Origin: Paenibacillus marchantiophytorum
GTDB taxonomy: Bacteria; Bacillota; Bacilli; Paenibacillales; NBRC-103111
Direction: 5' to 3'
NCBI RefSeq assembly: GCF_014640555.1
Contig: NZ_BMHE01000004.1
Coordinates: 262,903-326,902, forward strand
Length of the DNA stretch: 64,000 nucleotides
The notes under the pieces were generated by a model. It was not told where the DNA came from. It did not search any database and saw only the letters and a list, made by a program, of their open reading frames with translations. Shown in pieces: positions 1-8,222 of the stretch. Numbering within the stretch: position 1 is the stretch's first letter; the number at the start of each line of letters is the position of its first letter. A program made the position numbers and the translations under genes.

Positions 1-239
1 AAAGCTTCGTTAATCGAAACCGCACAACCTCTTGGATATTCATGACGAATAATTTCGATCTTTACCCCAGCAGGCGCTTCCCGCTGAAGCCGCTCCAGCA
101 GCTCTTGAACCTTTTGCCCAGAACCATCGTTGATAAATATGATTTGGGACGAAGGACCAATGCTCTTCATAAGGGATTCCGTAAACAAAGTTAGAATGTT
201 AAAATCCTGATTGACTGGAACAACGATTGAATGCTTCAT
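1..239 (-). CDS. Family 2 glycosyltransferase, N-terminal part
   Basis: The gene runs off the left edge, so only the first 79 codons are visible. They read as the start of a GT-A fold glycosyltransferase: a hydrophobic first strand (SIVVPV, residues 4-9), then IIFINDGSG at residues 33-41, the family 2 nucleotide-binding strand with its acidic residue. Such enzymes transfer a sugar from a nucleotide sugar, often for cell-surface polysaccharides; donor and acceptor cannot be told. The start ATG at 239 follows a good GGAGGA site about 7 bases upstream. It is divergent from the lectin gene that follows. Confidence 0.75.
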   Translation of the reverse strand, partial: MKHSIVVPVNQDFNILTLFTESLMKSIGPSSQIIFINDGSGQKVQELLERLQREAPAGVKIEIIRHEYPRGCAVSINEA

Positions 240-777
240 AATCATCTTCCTCCAAATTCTTGATACATAATTTCAATCCTAAGCTTGAAAATTGACCGCA
301 AGAAAATAAATAGGCGACTAGAAACAGACTGGCAACAAATCGTGAGGCATCTTGGTGCGGGAATCATGTAATCATCTTGAAAATTCTTTATTTGGAATTA
401 ATTTCAATTTCATCTTACACTAGTAGCATTGCTCTTTTCATTGATATTTTTGGGGTATTCCTTACTTGCATGACAAAAATGTTCATGGCTTTGGGGGAAG
501 GAGGTAAACAAACCTAACATGTGAATGCGTTGCAGAATCGTTCTTCAAGATTTGATTGACGTTCCCTTTAAAAGCAATATATACTTTAAAAGTAATTTTC
601 TTCCTTTATTTAATTTTACTTACTTCTAAGCCAAAGGAGGTGACATCACCATCGCAAACTCTCCATACGCTAAAAGCGCGATAGTAGCATGAACTGTCTT
701 CTGGCCATTAAATCTATTTTTTGAACGAGTTAGGTCGGCAACTTAGTAAAAAAATATGATAGGAGTGAACTTATCTT
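240..777. other. Gene-free stretch between divergent genes
   Basis: About 540 AT-rich bases between the glycosyltransferase and lectin starts. No ORF with a normal start was found. It should hold both promoters. The one striking element is AAAGGAGGTGA at 633-643, a perfect match to the 16S anti-Shine-Dalgarno region, followed not by ATG but by ATC at 651 and a 13-codon open frame ending at 692. See findings. Confidence 0.5.
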
Positions 778-1326
778 ATGAAACGATTACTCATGAGGAA
801 ATGGTTGATAGCGATTCTGGCACTTGTATTTATTGGATCCGCAGCGCCTGCTGCATTTACTCAGACGACGCATGCTACTGGCACGCCGGTAGCTCAGCAC
901 ATTTCAAATATAAATAGTGGTAAAATATTAGGAGTGAGTGGATGGGATAAACAAGCGGACGGTGCGAGTATTATACAATGGTCCTATACCTGGGGTTCCG
1001 AGGCCAGTGATCAAATGTGGTATTTGGAAAGTTTAGGCAATGACTACTATCACATCAGAAACGTAAATAGCGGAGATTTATTGGATGTCAGCGGAGCGTC
1101 TACGTCAAATGGGGCCAATGTGATTCAATGGCCGGATAATGGCGGGCTGAACCAAGAGTGGAAAGTTGTCCCAACCGGTATCGATAGGGGTCATTCGTCC
1201 TACATTATTAACCGTGGCAGCGGCAAGTACTTGGATATGTCGGGATGGTCGACATCCGACGGCGGGCAGGCTATCCAGTGGGATTATACGGGCGGCGCCA
1301 ATCAGCGATGGATTATTGCTCATTAA
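778..1326 (+). CDS. Secreted ricin-B-type lectin
   Basis: A 182-residue protein with a signal peptide (basic start, hydrophobic core at residues 9-26, likely cleavage near residue 33) and then a single beta-trefoil. Three repeats are visible, each with a Q-x-W-type end (QMW 79-81, QEW 126-128, QRW 176-178) and a repeated GxxLDVSG-like segment. Ricin-type lectins bind galactose- or xylose-containing glycans. There is no attached enzyme domain, so this is a free-standing secreted lectin. The AGGAGTG ribosome site lies about 11 bases before the ATG, and a strong terminator follows directly. A broken relative converges from the other side. Confidence 0.85.
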   Translation: MKRLLMRKWLIAILALVFIGSAAPAAFTQTTHATGTPVAQHISNINSGKILGVSGWDKQADGASIIQWSYTWGSEASDQMWYLESLGNDYYHIRNVNSGDLLDVSGASTSNGANVIQWPDNGGLNQEWKVVPTGIDRGHSSYIINRGSGKYLDMSGWSTSDGGQAIQWDYTGGANQRWIIAH

Positions 1327-1334
1327 TAACGCCA

Positions 1335-1386
1335 CGGGGCTGTCCAGAAAGTCAGTGAAAACTGACTGCTGGACGCCCCGTTTTTG
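1335..1386 (+). terminator. Rho-independent terminator of the lectin gene
   Basis: A long stem begins at 1336 (GGGGC) and closes with GCCCC at 1375-1379, with inner GTCCAG/CTGGAC and AGTCAGT/ACTGACT pairings and a GAAA loop, followed by five T residues from 1381. Confidence 0.85.
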
Positions 1387-1440
1387 TTGAATGCTAAAAA
1401 TAGCTACAAAAAACCGTCTTTTTTTCGTATCTGGAAGAGG

Positions 1441-1661
1441 CCATATCCAAGTACTTGCCACTGCCTCGGTTTTTAATTTTTCACCGGGTCCTTTTCACCA
1501 GTTCCAACAAGTTCCCACTCTTGGTTCCACCCGTAATTGCTCGGCCATTGAATAACATTGGCACCATCGGATGAAGACGCTCCCCTGACATCCAATAAAT
1601 CTCCGCTGCCTACGTTTCTGATATGATAATAGCCGTTCCCTAAATATGAGCATGCACTCAT
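1441..1661 (-). pseudogene. Broken ricin-type lectin remnant
   Basis: An ATG at 1661 opens a 62-codon frame overlapping the stop of the upstream glycosidase gene by ATGA. From about residue 5 it matches the middle repeat of the lectin at 778-1326 almost residue for residue (YYHIRNVxSGDLLDV, GANVIQWP, NQEWE). The N-terminal third of the trefoil and any signal peptide are missing. After the stop at 1473 the match resumes in another frame (RGSGKYLDM, about 1441-1470), so the third repeat is frameshifted off. It is a truncated, frameshifted lectin copy whose homology starts right at the glycosidase stop codon. Confidence 0.75.
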
Positions 1662-2641
1662 TCTTCCGACGATTTCAATGGAATACTAACATTAAAACAA
1701 ATCTCTCTGTCAGGATCGACAGCAACCGCGCAGTATAGAACGATAGGACACCCATCTTCAAACAGCAGCTGCGGACGTTCCATTGCCGCTACGGGTTGAA
1801 CCGTACCGTCCGACCAAGCAATTTCACGTTTGAAAGCAAGTGAATGCTCCGATGGCCCCCAATCTATGCCGTCTCCTGACTCGAATAGCGCGACAGAGCT
1901 TTCACCTGTTCCCGTGAAATATCCTTGAAAGTCTTTGACGAGCGCATAAAAGCGATCATCCTGGAACCAAATAAAAGGATCTTCCACTGACCAATCATTC
2001 TCAGGATTGACCATAATAGGGCCAGCCACCTTGCGGAATGGACCCAGCGGATGATCGGCAACGGCTACTCCGCAAACAACTGCTCCCCCTTTAGGCAACT
2101 CGCCTTGCCCTACGCCTTTGTACACCATTACGATCTTACCTTCCGCCGTTACGGCTACTGTAGGATTATTGACCACTAAATGATCCCAGGATCCAGGACT
2201 AACATCTATTACAGGCTGTGTCGAGCGACGCCAAGGCCCTCCCGGATGATCGGCTTCAGCTACTCCAATTCGCTGGTGATTGCGATGATCCCAATACTCG
2301 CCATTTCCATAGTTGCCCATATAGTACAAATAATACTTATTCCCATAAGCGATCATTGTCGGGTTATGGATGACATCGGCATCCCACCCCTTGCCTCCGC
2401 TGCCCTGCAGAACGATGTTCTGAAATTCAAAGGGGCCCAGCGGGTTGTCCGAAACCGCATAGCCTACTATGGATTGGGACACCCATGCATCATGCCCGCT
2501 CGCAGAAGGCCAGCACGAGAATAGCATATGATAGCGTCCGTCAGGACCTTTTGCCACCGTCGGGCACCATACATGGTAACCATTCAACTGAAATATAGCA
2601 TTTGTCGTTGGTACAGGAAGCATCATAGAATGGAAGTTCAT
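1658..2641 (-). CDS. Five-bladed beta-propeller glycoside hydrolase (GH43-like)
   Basis: A 327-residue protein without signal peptide, so probably cytoplasmic. It has the repeated blade pattern of the GH43/GH32/GH117-type five-bladed propellers: CPTVAKGPDGRYH near residue 26, HNPTMIAYGNKYYLYYMGN from residue 92, NNPTV near 158 and VEDPF at 219-223. Substrate is unknown; arabinoside, rhamnoside-linked or galactoside oligomers are possible. I start at ATG 2641, which has GAGGAG about 8 bases upstream, rather than the TTG at 2683. It is the last intact gene of the sugar-acid cluster reading leftward, so it may free the sugar the cluster degrades. Confidence 0.65.
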   Translation of the reverse strand: MNFHSMMLPVPTTNAIFQLNGYHVWCPTVAKGPDGRYHMLFSCWPSASGHDAWVSQSIVGYAVSDNPLGPFEFQNIVLQGSGGKGWDADVIHNPTMIAYGNKYYLYYMGNYGNGEYWDHRNHQRIGVAEADHPGGPWRRSTQPVIDVSPGSWDHLVVNNPTVAVTAEGKIVMVYKGVGQGELPKGGAVVCGVAVADHPLGPFRKVAGPIMVNPENDWSVEDPFIWFQDDRFYALVKDFQGYFTGTGESSVALFESGDGIDWGPSEHSLAFKREIAWSDGTVQPVAAMERPQLLFEDGCPIVLYCAVAVDPDREICFNVSIPLKSSEE

Positions 2642-2783
2642 AGCGTCTCTACTCCTCAATGAATATCGATTTACTTTTAACAAGATTAGTGTACCATCTT
2701 CAAAGTTACGAATAGTTCATCAATTTTCGGTAATTCTTTCAAGATATTTGGATTTAGCAGAAAAAGCAGAGAAAAATTCAATG

Positions 2784-3107
2784 CTAATCCAAATGAAAGA
2801 CTTCATCCATTGCAGCCCACCATTCTCCCTCTTTTCTTGTATCCAGCGGTTCTTGACACGGATCTGTCAGTTTCCACCATCCCTGCGTCGCGGGGTCTTC
2901 AGCCATCTTCTGCATATCCGCAACGAAATCGTTTCCTGTATATTCATAATAACTAAATAAATAGCCGTCTTTGTAGTAAATAGAATAGTTTTGAATGTTG
3001 CATTGTTTAATCTTTTGATTAACAGCTTCCCATGGATTCGCATGTAGTTTTACATATTCTTTGAGGCACTCTGGTTTAACTTTAATAACCGATCCACGTC
3101 TGATCAT
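2784..3107 (-). CDS. L-rhamnose mutarotase family protein
   Basis: At 107 residues it matches the length and pattern of the RhaM/DUF718 family, dimeric ferredoxin-like enzymes that interconvert the alpha and beta anomers of L-rhamnose, L-fucose or similar sugars: a start with VKPECLKEYVKLHANPW, a central IYYKDGYLFSYYEYTG and a C-terminal WWAAMDEVFHLD. An SD (GGAGAAAG) precedes ATG 3107. It lies between the SDR and the glycosidase on the same strand, which fits an operon that takes in a freed reducing sugar. The true sugar is not settled; no rhamnose isomerase or kinase is nearby. Confidence 0.85.
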   Translation of the reverse strand: MIRRGSVIKVKPECLKEYVKLHANPWEAVNQKIKQCNIQNYSIYYKDGYLFSYYEYTGNDFVADMQKMAEDPATQGWWKLTDPCQEPLDTRKEGEWWAAMDEVFHLD

Positions 3108-3168
3108 GACTCACTTTCTCCTTTCAATACAAACGCAAGATTAGGTGTCTCCACATTACACGTTTGGT

Positions 3169-4017
3169 TTACACACCCGAGTACGCCATAAATCCTCCAT
3201 CTACCGGCACCGTGATACCGCTTACAAACCCGAACGTCTTTTCATTTACTAGCCACATTAGCGTACCTATGAGATCCTCCGGCTTCCCGAATCTTCCCAT
3301 GGGCGTGTGCGCAATAATTTTTTGGGAACGCTCGGTAAGGGAACCGTCCTCGTGGAGGAGCATTCTTCGATTTTGGTCAGTCAGGAAAAAACCAGGCGCG
3401 ATGGCGTTAACTCGGATCCCTACTTCCGCTAAATAAACGGCCAACCACTTCGTTAAATTATCGACAGCTGCTTTGGATGCGCTGTATGCCGGAACTTTGG
3501 TTGCTGGACGTGGCGCTGCCATCGAAGAAATATTAATAATGACAGCTCCTTGCCGATTAATCATATGCTTGCTAAAAATTTGCGTAGGGATCCATGTCCC
3601 CATTAAATTAAGATCAAGTACATGACGAAATCCGTCTTCCGTTATATCAAATAATGTTGAAATCTCGCTATTAGCCAAATCCGCCAATTGTAGTGTTTCA
3701 TTCGTGGTGTTGCCTTGGGGATGCCCGCCGCCTGCTCCATTAATGAGAATGTCACAAAATCCAAATGTATCCTGAACTTGCTGTTCTGCTCTCTTGACAC
3801 TTTCCAAATTGACCACGTCGCACGCCAAAGCTATCGCTTTACCGCCCATCCGTTCAATGTCCTCGGCCACCTTGCGACCGTTCTCTTCCGTCCGATTCAA
3901 TATGACGATGTTCACTCCATATGACGCCAGTTCTTTGGCCATTGCTTGGCATAATACGCCGCTTCCACCACTAATTACTGCTGTCCTGCCCATAAGATGA
4001 TCATGTGTTGACTTCAT
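3169..4017 (-). CDS. SDR-family sugar-acid oxidoreductase (fructuronate reductase-like)
   Basis: A classical short-chain dehydrogenase of 282 residues: glycine-rich nucleotide loop SGGSGVL (16-22), NGAG (93-96), catalytic Ser in NISSM (164-165) and YxxxK at Y178/K182. The sequence style (long insert before the catalytic Ser, [10 protein letters not shown]) resembles the Bacillus UxuB/YjmF-type D-mannonate oxidoreductases, which convert D-fructuronate to D-mannonate. ATG 4017 is chosen because GAGGGG lies 7 bases before it; an upstream ATG at 4038 lies ahead of that site. It follows the dehydratase gene by about 23 bases and is surely co-transcribed. Confidence 0.75.
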   Translation of the reverse strand: MKSTHDHLMGRTAVISGGSGVLCQAMAKELASYGVNIVILNRTEENGRKVAEDIERMGGKAIALACDVVNLESVKRAEQQVQDTFGFCDILINGAGGGHPQGNTTNETLQLADLANSEISTLFDITEDGFRHVLDLNLMGTWIPTQIFSKHMINRQGAVIINISSMAAPRPATKVPAYSASKAAVDNLTKWLAVYLAEVGIRVNAIAPGFFLTDQNRRMLLHEDGSLTERSQKIIAHTPMGRFGKPEDLIGTLMWLVNEKTFGFVSGITVPVDGGFMAYSGV

Positions 4018-4040
4018 TTCTATCCCCTCTTTATGCACGA

Positions 4041-5177
4041 TTATTTACTACCGCCTGCAAATACTTGCCGGACGACTGCTGAATCCAGGTGATAAACAGA
4101 TAGTGCTTCTTTGTTAAATATAATGCCGTGCCCTGGTACATCCGAAGGAATTCCTATCCCATTCGTTATCTGAATTGGCGTTTCCAATATTCCTAATTCT
4201 GTTAAAGATCCTCCTACTACATTCTCTAACATATAGCTATTGGATACTCCACATAGTAAGTGAAGGGATAACTCCATCATAAAATGCGGGGCAACAAGTT
4301 TGCCGAATGCACCAGCAAGATGTGCAATTTTGTGCCATTCCGTAATGCCGCCTACGAATGCCACATCCGCTTGTACAATATCTACGGCATCCGCTTTCAA
4401 ATACTCAAGGAATTGATATTTGCTGTATAAACTTTCACCGAGTGCAATCGGCGTACGTATCGCATTCTTCAACCGCCTATGGCCTTGAATGTCATGATAC
4501 AGCATCGGTTCTTCGATCCATCCAAGATTCAAATGATCCAGCTTCGCAGCTTTCGTCAAAGCTTCGGCAGCGTTCCACTTCTGGTTCAAGTCAACCAAGA
4601 CCTTGCCATGAGGCCCTAGACATTCTTGAACTTTCCTGATTCGTTCAATATCCTCTTCCAAATCTTCCTTTCCTATTTTAATTTTAATCGTTTGATACCC
4701 CATATCGATGTAGCTCTCAATGCGATCCGACAAATCTTGTACCGTATCTTCGCTGCTTAAATTAATTTCACTTATGTAAGAAGGAATGCTTTCTCTTGCC
4801 CCGCCAAGTAATTTATACAGCGGCTGTTTGTAGTATTTTCCCATTAAATCCCACACCGCGATATCAATCGCAGCTATTCCCATCGTGTTTACGCCTAATC
4901 CAAGCCGTCTGGATTGACGTTGCAATTTTTGCCAAATTGCTTCGTAGTGAAGCGGATTCATGCCAACAATCAAATTAACGAGATAATCTTCAATCAGCGT
5001 CTTGATTGCCGTACCACCAATATCTACCGTATAACTTAAACCTGTACCCACTAATCCAGTATCCGTATGGATCTCAACAACGATGAATTCCAGTGCATCT
5101 ACACGGTTCGTCGCATCTTCCCATACTACGCTTGGCGGCACTCGGTATGCAGTGGTAATTACATAATCAATTTTCAT
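4041..5177 (-). CDS. Enolase-superfamily sugar-acid dehydratase (mandelate racemase type)
   Basis: A 378-residue member of the mandelate racemase branch of the enolase superfamily. All key residues are visible: KIK at 165-167 (acid/base lysine), metal ligands D196 (in DLNQ), E222 or E223 (IEEP) and E248 (GES), and the Asp-His pair D271 and H298 (APHFM). Proteins of this type remove water from aldonic or aldaric acids to give 2-keto-3-deoxy acids. With the flanking SDR and zinc dehydrogenase a hexonate or uronate substrate is likely, but specificity cannot be read from sequence. It is not a ManD-subgroup mannonate dehydratase, since the third strand carries DxN rather than DxH. Confidence 0.85.
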   Translation of the reverse strand: MKIDYVITTAYRVPPSVVWEDATNRVDALEFIVVEIHTDTGLVGTGLSYTVDIGGTAIKTLIEDYLVNLIVGMNPLHYEAIWQKLQRQSRRLGLGVNTMGIAAIDIAVWDLMGKYYKQPLYKLLGGARESIPSYISEINLSSEDTVQDLSDRIESYIDMGYQTIKIKIGKEDLEEDIERIRKVQECLGPHGKVLVDLNQKWNAAEALTKAAKLDHLNLGWIEEPMLYHDIQGHRRLKNAIRTPIALGESLYSKYQFLEYLKADAVDIVQADVAFVGGITEWHKIAHLAGAFGKLVAPHFMMELSLHLLCGVSNSYMLENVVGGSLTELGILETPIQITNGIGIPSDVPGHGIIFNKEALSVYHLDSAVVRQVFAGGSK

Positions 5178-5190
5178 AATAATTCCCCTT

Positions 5191-6204
5191 TTACAATTCT
5201 ATAATCGCTTTGATAACGCAGCTTTCGGGATTCAACCAGTGTTGAAAGGCATCTATAGCATCGTCAAAGTGTGCACGATGAGAGATAAATGACTCTGCAT
5301 CAATCCATTCATTTTCCATGCATGTAATCACATACTCAAAATCTTCTTTCGTAGCTGCTCGGCTTCCATGTAAGGACAATTCTTTTCTATGAAACTCTGG
5401 ATAATGAATGCTAATTTCTCCTTGAATCAAACTGACTAAAACGACTCTCCCTCCGTGTGAGGCATACTTAAACGAATTTTCCATAGATTTTGCGCTGCCA
5501 GTTGCATCAATGACTGTTGGAACCATATCACCATCCGTCCAGCGAATAAGATCTTCCATAGCATCAGTTGTAGCATTGATCACATAGTCGATATTCGCCC
5601 ACCGTTTACTGAAATCCAATCGTTCCTGATTGAAATCCATCGCAATGACTTTGGCGCCTGCCAATTTAGCAAACTTCATTACCGCCATTCCTATGGGGCC
5701 AGCACCAATAACAAGAACAAACTCATTCTGTTTCAAATTAGCCCGTCTTATCGCATGAGCGCCAATAGCCATTGGTTCAATGATCACCGTCTGCTGCAAG
5801 GTCATGTTCGCTGTCTTTACAATTTTGTCGAGCGGAACGGCTAGAAATTCACTCATTCCACCGTCCTTATGCACACCGATAACCTGTAAATTTGCACAAG
5901 CATTGGATTTGCCATTCCGGCAAGCGATGCATGTTCCACAATGTAGATAAGGAATTATCGTAACTGAATCTCCTGGTTTCATGTCAGATGGGTTTGGATC
6001 AATCTCTACAATTTCCGCTGCAATCTCATGCCCAAGTACTCTCGGATACGTAAAGAAAGGTTGTTTGCCTCTGTATGCATGGTAATCCGTCCCGCAAACA
6101 CCAATCGCTTTAATTTGAATCAAGACCTCTCCCGACCGCCGCATAGGCTTATTGGCTTGAACCATTTCTAATTTATTCGGTTGTGAACATCGGATACTTT
6201 TCAT
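5191..6204 (-). CDS. Zinc-dependent polyol/sugar-acid dehydrogenase (RspB/L-gulonate 5-dehydrogenase-like)
   Basis: A 337-residue medium-chain dehydrogenase. Catalytic zinc ligands C37 and H59-E60 (LGHE), four structural-zinc cysteines C89, C92, C95 and C103, and the NAD fold GAGPIG at 167-172 are all present. It looks like the sorbitol/threonine/RspB group that oxidises a C5 hydroxyl of aldonates. It is the first gene of the cluster: a GntR operator lies 50 bases upstream, and the dehydratase follows after 13 bases. A dehydrogenase plus fructuronate-reductase-like SDR plus dehydratase matches the known L-gulonate to D-mannonate to 2-keto-3-deoxygluconate logic; that is inference. Confidence 0.8.
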   Translation of the reverse strand: MKSIRCSQPNKLEMVQANKPMRRSGEVLIQIKAIGVCGTDYHAYRGKQPFFTYPRVLGHEIAAEIVEIDPNPSDMKPGDSVTIIPYLHCGTCIACRNGKSNACANLQVIGVHKDGGMSEFLAVPLDKIVKTANMTLQQTVIIEPMAIGAHAIRRANLKQNEFVLVIGAGPIGMAVMKFAKLAGAKVIAMDFNQERLDFSKRWANIDYVINATTDAMEDLIRWTDGDMVPTVIDATGSAKSMENSFKYASHGGRVVLVSLIQGEISIHYPEFHRKELSLHGSRAATKEDFEYVITCMENEWIDAESFISHRAHFDDAIDAFQHWLNPESCVIKAIIEL

Positions 6205-6254
6205 CTAAGTTAGCCCCCATAAAACGAAGTTTGTATATTACTTCACCCTTGAAT

Positions 6255-6268
6255 ACTTGTATACAAGT
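6255..6268. promoter_or_regulatory. GntR operator before the sugar-acid operon
   Basis: Perfect 14-bp palindrome ACTTGTATACAAGT. On the minus strand it lies just downstream of a TATAAT (6275-6270), so a bound repressor would sit on the transcription start of the dehydrogenase operon. The same 14 bp recur in the regulator's own promoter at 7064-7077. Confidence 0.85.
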
Positions 6269-6285
6269 TATTATAAAAAAATTTG

Positions 6286-6990
6286 TCAGCTCTCTTTAAA
6301 AAAATGGGAATACTTTTTAATGATATCAGGTCTCACATCATCAAGAATTCGCAAATGCCAAGCTAACAATATTTCCGTCTTAGATGGATCGTTTGCTCTG
6401 ATTGCTGCAAAAATCTCCTTATGCTGATCTATACCGATTTGTTCATGACGGGCTTCCAGTAATTCCAAATACCTCATGCGATTCAAGTGAGCTCTCATCT
6501 GATTCATAACAACAAGAACAGTGCGATTCTCTATCACACTAAGAATTTTTTCATGAAATTGCCCATCCAAAGCAACAAAAGAAACATAATTTTGCTCAGC
6601 GACAGCCTGCTCTTGTTGATTAATGATGTTATTGATTTCATCTTCTAGTTCTCGAAACTTGGCTTCCTTACTATTCCACATGCTTGCCACTATTTTGAAC
6701 GTACTTACCTCTAAACATTCTCGTACATACTGAGCTTCAGCAACTTTCTGCTGCGAAATTAGTGCAACTTGTGCTCCTTTTTGCGGAAGAATTTCAATCA
6801 ACTCATCTTTAAGCAGCATATTAAATGCTTCACGAACAGGCGTACGACTTACACCTAACTGTGCAGAGATACCGTTTTCATAAATCATTTCACCTGGTTT
6901 AATTTGCAAACTGATGATCTCATCACGAATAGCTTGATAGGCTTTAATCCCCAAAGTTTTTCTGTTGGTTGATAATTCTTGCAACGCCAT
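6286..6990 (-). CDS. GntR-family (FadR-type, FCD domain) repressor
   Basis: A 234-residue regulator with an N-terminal winged helix (about residues 12-75; typical SRTPVREAFNMLLKDELIEILPQKGA) and a helical FCD ligand-binding domain (about 85-220) with the metal/ligand histidine-rich segment. FCD regulators bind carboxylic acids such as uronates and aldonates, which suits the genes it precedes. Two identical perfect palindromes flank it, one in its own promoter and one before the dehydrogenase, so it likely represses both and is released by a pathway acid. Confidence 0.9.
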   Translation of the reverse strand: MALQELSTNRKTLGIKAYQAIRDEIISLQIKPGEMIYENGISAQLGVSRTPVREAFNMLLKDELIEILPQKGAQVALISQQKVAEAQYVRECLEVSTFKIVASMWNSKEAKFRELEDEINNIINQQEQAVAEQNYVSFVALDGQFHEKILSVIENRTVLVVMNQMRAHLNRMRYLELLEARHEQIGIDQHKEIFAAIRANDPSKTEILLAWHLRILDDVRPDIIKKYSHFFKES

Positions 6991-7050
6991 ACGCTAACCT
7001 TCTCTCGTCTTCATGCTGCTTTCAAGTTGTTTAGCATGTTTTTTATTTTG

Positions 7051-7080
7051 ATTATACATGTATACTTGTATACAAGTCAA
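7051..7080 (-). promoter_or_regulatory. Promoter and operator of the GntR gene
   Basis: On the minus strand TTGACT (7080-7075), an 18-base spacer and TATAAT (7056-7051) form a near-consensus sigma-A promoter. The 14-bp palindrome ACTTGTATACAAGT at 7064-7077 overlaps the -35 box and the spacer, which points to autorepression. Confidence 0.85.
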
Positions 7081-7138
7081 CTGAATGAGTCATGTCTTGT
7101 GGTAAAGTTGATATACTTCGGTTCTGCCTCCTCCCACT

Positions 7139-7399
7139 CTAGCTGTTTATCCGTTCTGTCTTTTTACTTACGCGGAATTCCGATGGGGTTGCACCTGTCC
7201 TTTTCTTGAACTGCTTCAGGAAATAATTCAGATGAACAAAACCTACTTGCTCGCACATGTTAACGTACTTAGCCATCCCCCTGAGCGTAAGTTCCTTGTC
7301 ATAGTTGTTGTTCACGTATTCAAGTATTTTATTTATCTCCGGATGATCCGTACTCGGCACAAATCCAACTCCCACCTGAGCAGCGTACCGCTGTCTCAT
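7139..7399 (-). pseudogene. AraC/YesN-type regulator remnant
   Basis: An 86-codon frame holds the C-terminal DNA-binding domain of an AraC-type response regulator, but with a gap. The first helix pair (LTLRGMAKYVNM) runs straight into the second HTH (CEQVGFVHLNYFLKQFKKRTG), so about 40-45 residues that normally lie between are missing in frame. No receiver or ligand domain lies upstream and no good ribosome site was seen. It is a decayed C-terminal fragment and unlikely to bind DNA normally. Confidence 0.8.
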
Positions 7400-7493
7400 T
7401 CAAATGTACCATCTTAAATTAAACGAGTATTTCAATATTTTTCGATAATCCACCAAAATTTTACGATTAAATACAAAAAGCAGTCGCTTTGCT

Positions 7494-7700
7494 TTAATTT
7501 TTTTGAAATACTAAAATGTCACCTGGTTGACATTCCAGAACTTCACATATCTTTTCTAACGTTGAAAATTTAATAGCTCTTACTTTTCCGTTTTTTAATA
7601 TAGATACATTGGCCATTGTAATCCCTAATTTCTCGGATAATTCTGTCACACTCATTTTTCTTTTGGCCAGCATGACATCCAAATTTACTATAATAGACAT
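7494..7700 (-). CDS. Small Cro/CI-type HTH regulator
   Basis: A 68-residue XRE-family DNA-binding protein that is little more than one helix-turn-helix (MSVTELSEKLGITMANVSILKNGK region). Start ATG 7700 has GAGGTG 7 bases upstream. The upstream DUF2975 gene stops at 7712, only 12 bases before this start, and this pair is a common two-gene unit in Firmicutes. It is the last gene of the exporter operon and a natural candidate for binding the large inverted repeat at the operon promoter. Confidence 0.85.
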   Translation of the reverse strand: MSIIVNLDVMLAKRKMSVTELSEKLGITMANVSILKNGKVRAIKFSTLEKICEVLECQPGDILVFQKN

Positions 7701-7711
7701 TATATTACACC

Positions 7712-8191
7712 TCAAATCGTTAGATCGTTATCCTGGCTTATTTCACTAGCATTTCTAACTAAATGAGAAAGCATGGAAGTAAATACAGAAATAACGACAG
7801 AGAAGAATAGAATCAGTAAAAGAATAACTACAATGTTCATGTGATAACTCCCGACTATCAAAAGATATAGGAGTGCACCAACGTACAAAATACCTTCAAT
7901 CATTGATAATATGCTTACTATTTTCAATCTATCTGCATTTGTAAAGGTAAAGGCTTGATCAGATCCAATACACGAACATATCCGCCATCCTAACACTAAA
8001 GAAGTAAAAAATGGAATGCCTGTAATCCAAATGAAAGCAACAAAGGGGTGATATAACTCCTGCCTATTTCCTGAATCCAGTAAAATTCCTCTTCCAGTTT
8101 CAGGACCAATATACAAGCAAAACAACAGACCAAATAATCCGCAAATAATAATGATCAATTTTAACCACGCTGATAATTCTTTCTGTCTCAT
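7712..8191 (-). CDS. DUF2975 four-helix membrane protein
   Basis: A 159-residue integral membrane protein with about four transmembrane segments, of the DUF2975 type that usually sits next to a small XRE regulator, as here. Function is unknown; a membrane partner that controls the regulator is plausible. ATG 8191 is the start, with GGGAGG 7 bases upstream. It follows the permease gene at a 31-base gap. Confidence 0.75.
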   Translation of the reverse strand: MRQKELSAWLKLIIIICGLFGLLFCLYIGPETGRGILLDSGNRQELYHPFVAFIWITGIPFFTSLVLGWRICSCIGSDQAFTFTNADRLKIVSILSMIEGILYVGALLYLLIVGSYHMNIVVILLLILFFSVVISVFTSMLSHLVRNASEISQDNDLTI

Positions 8192-8222
8192 AAAAAAACC
8201 TCCCTCCCTTAGCACCTATATA

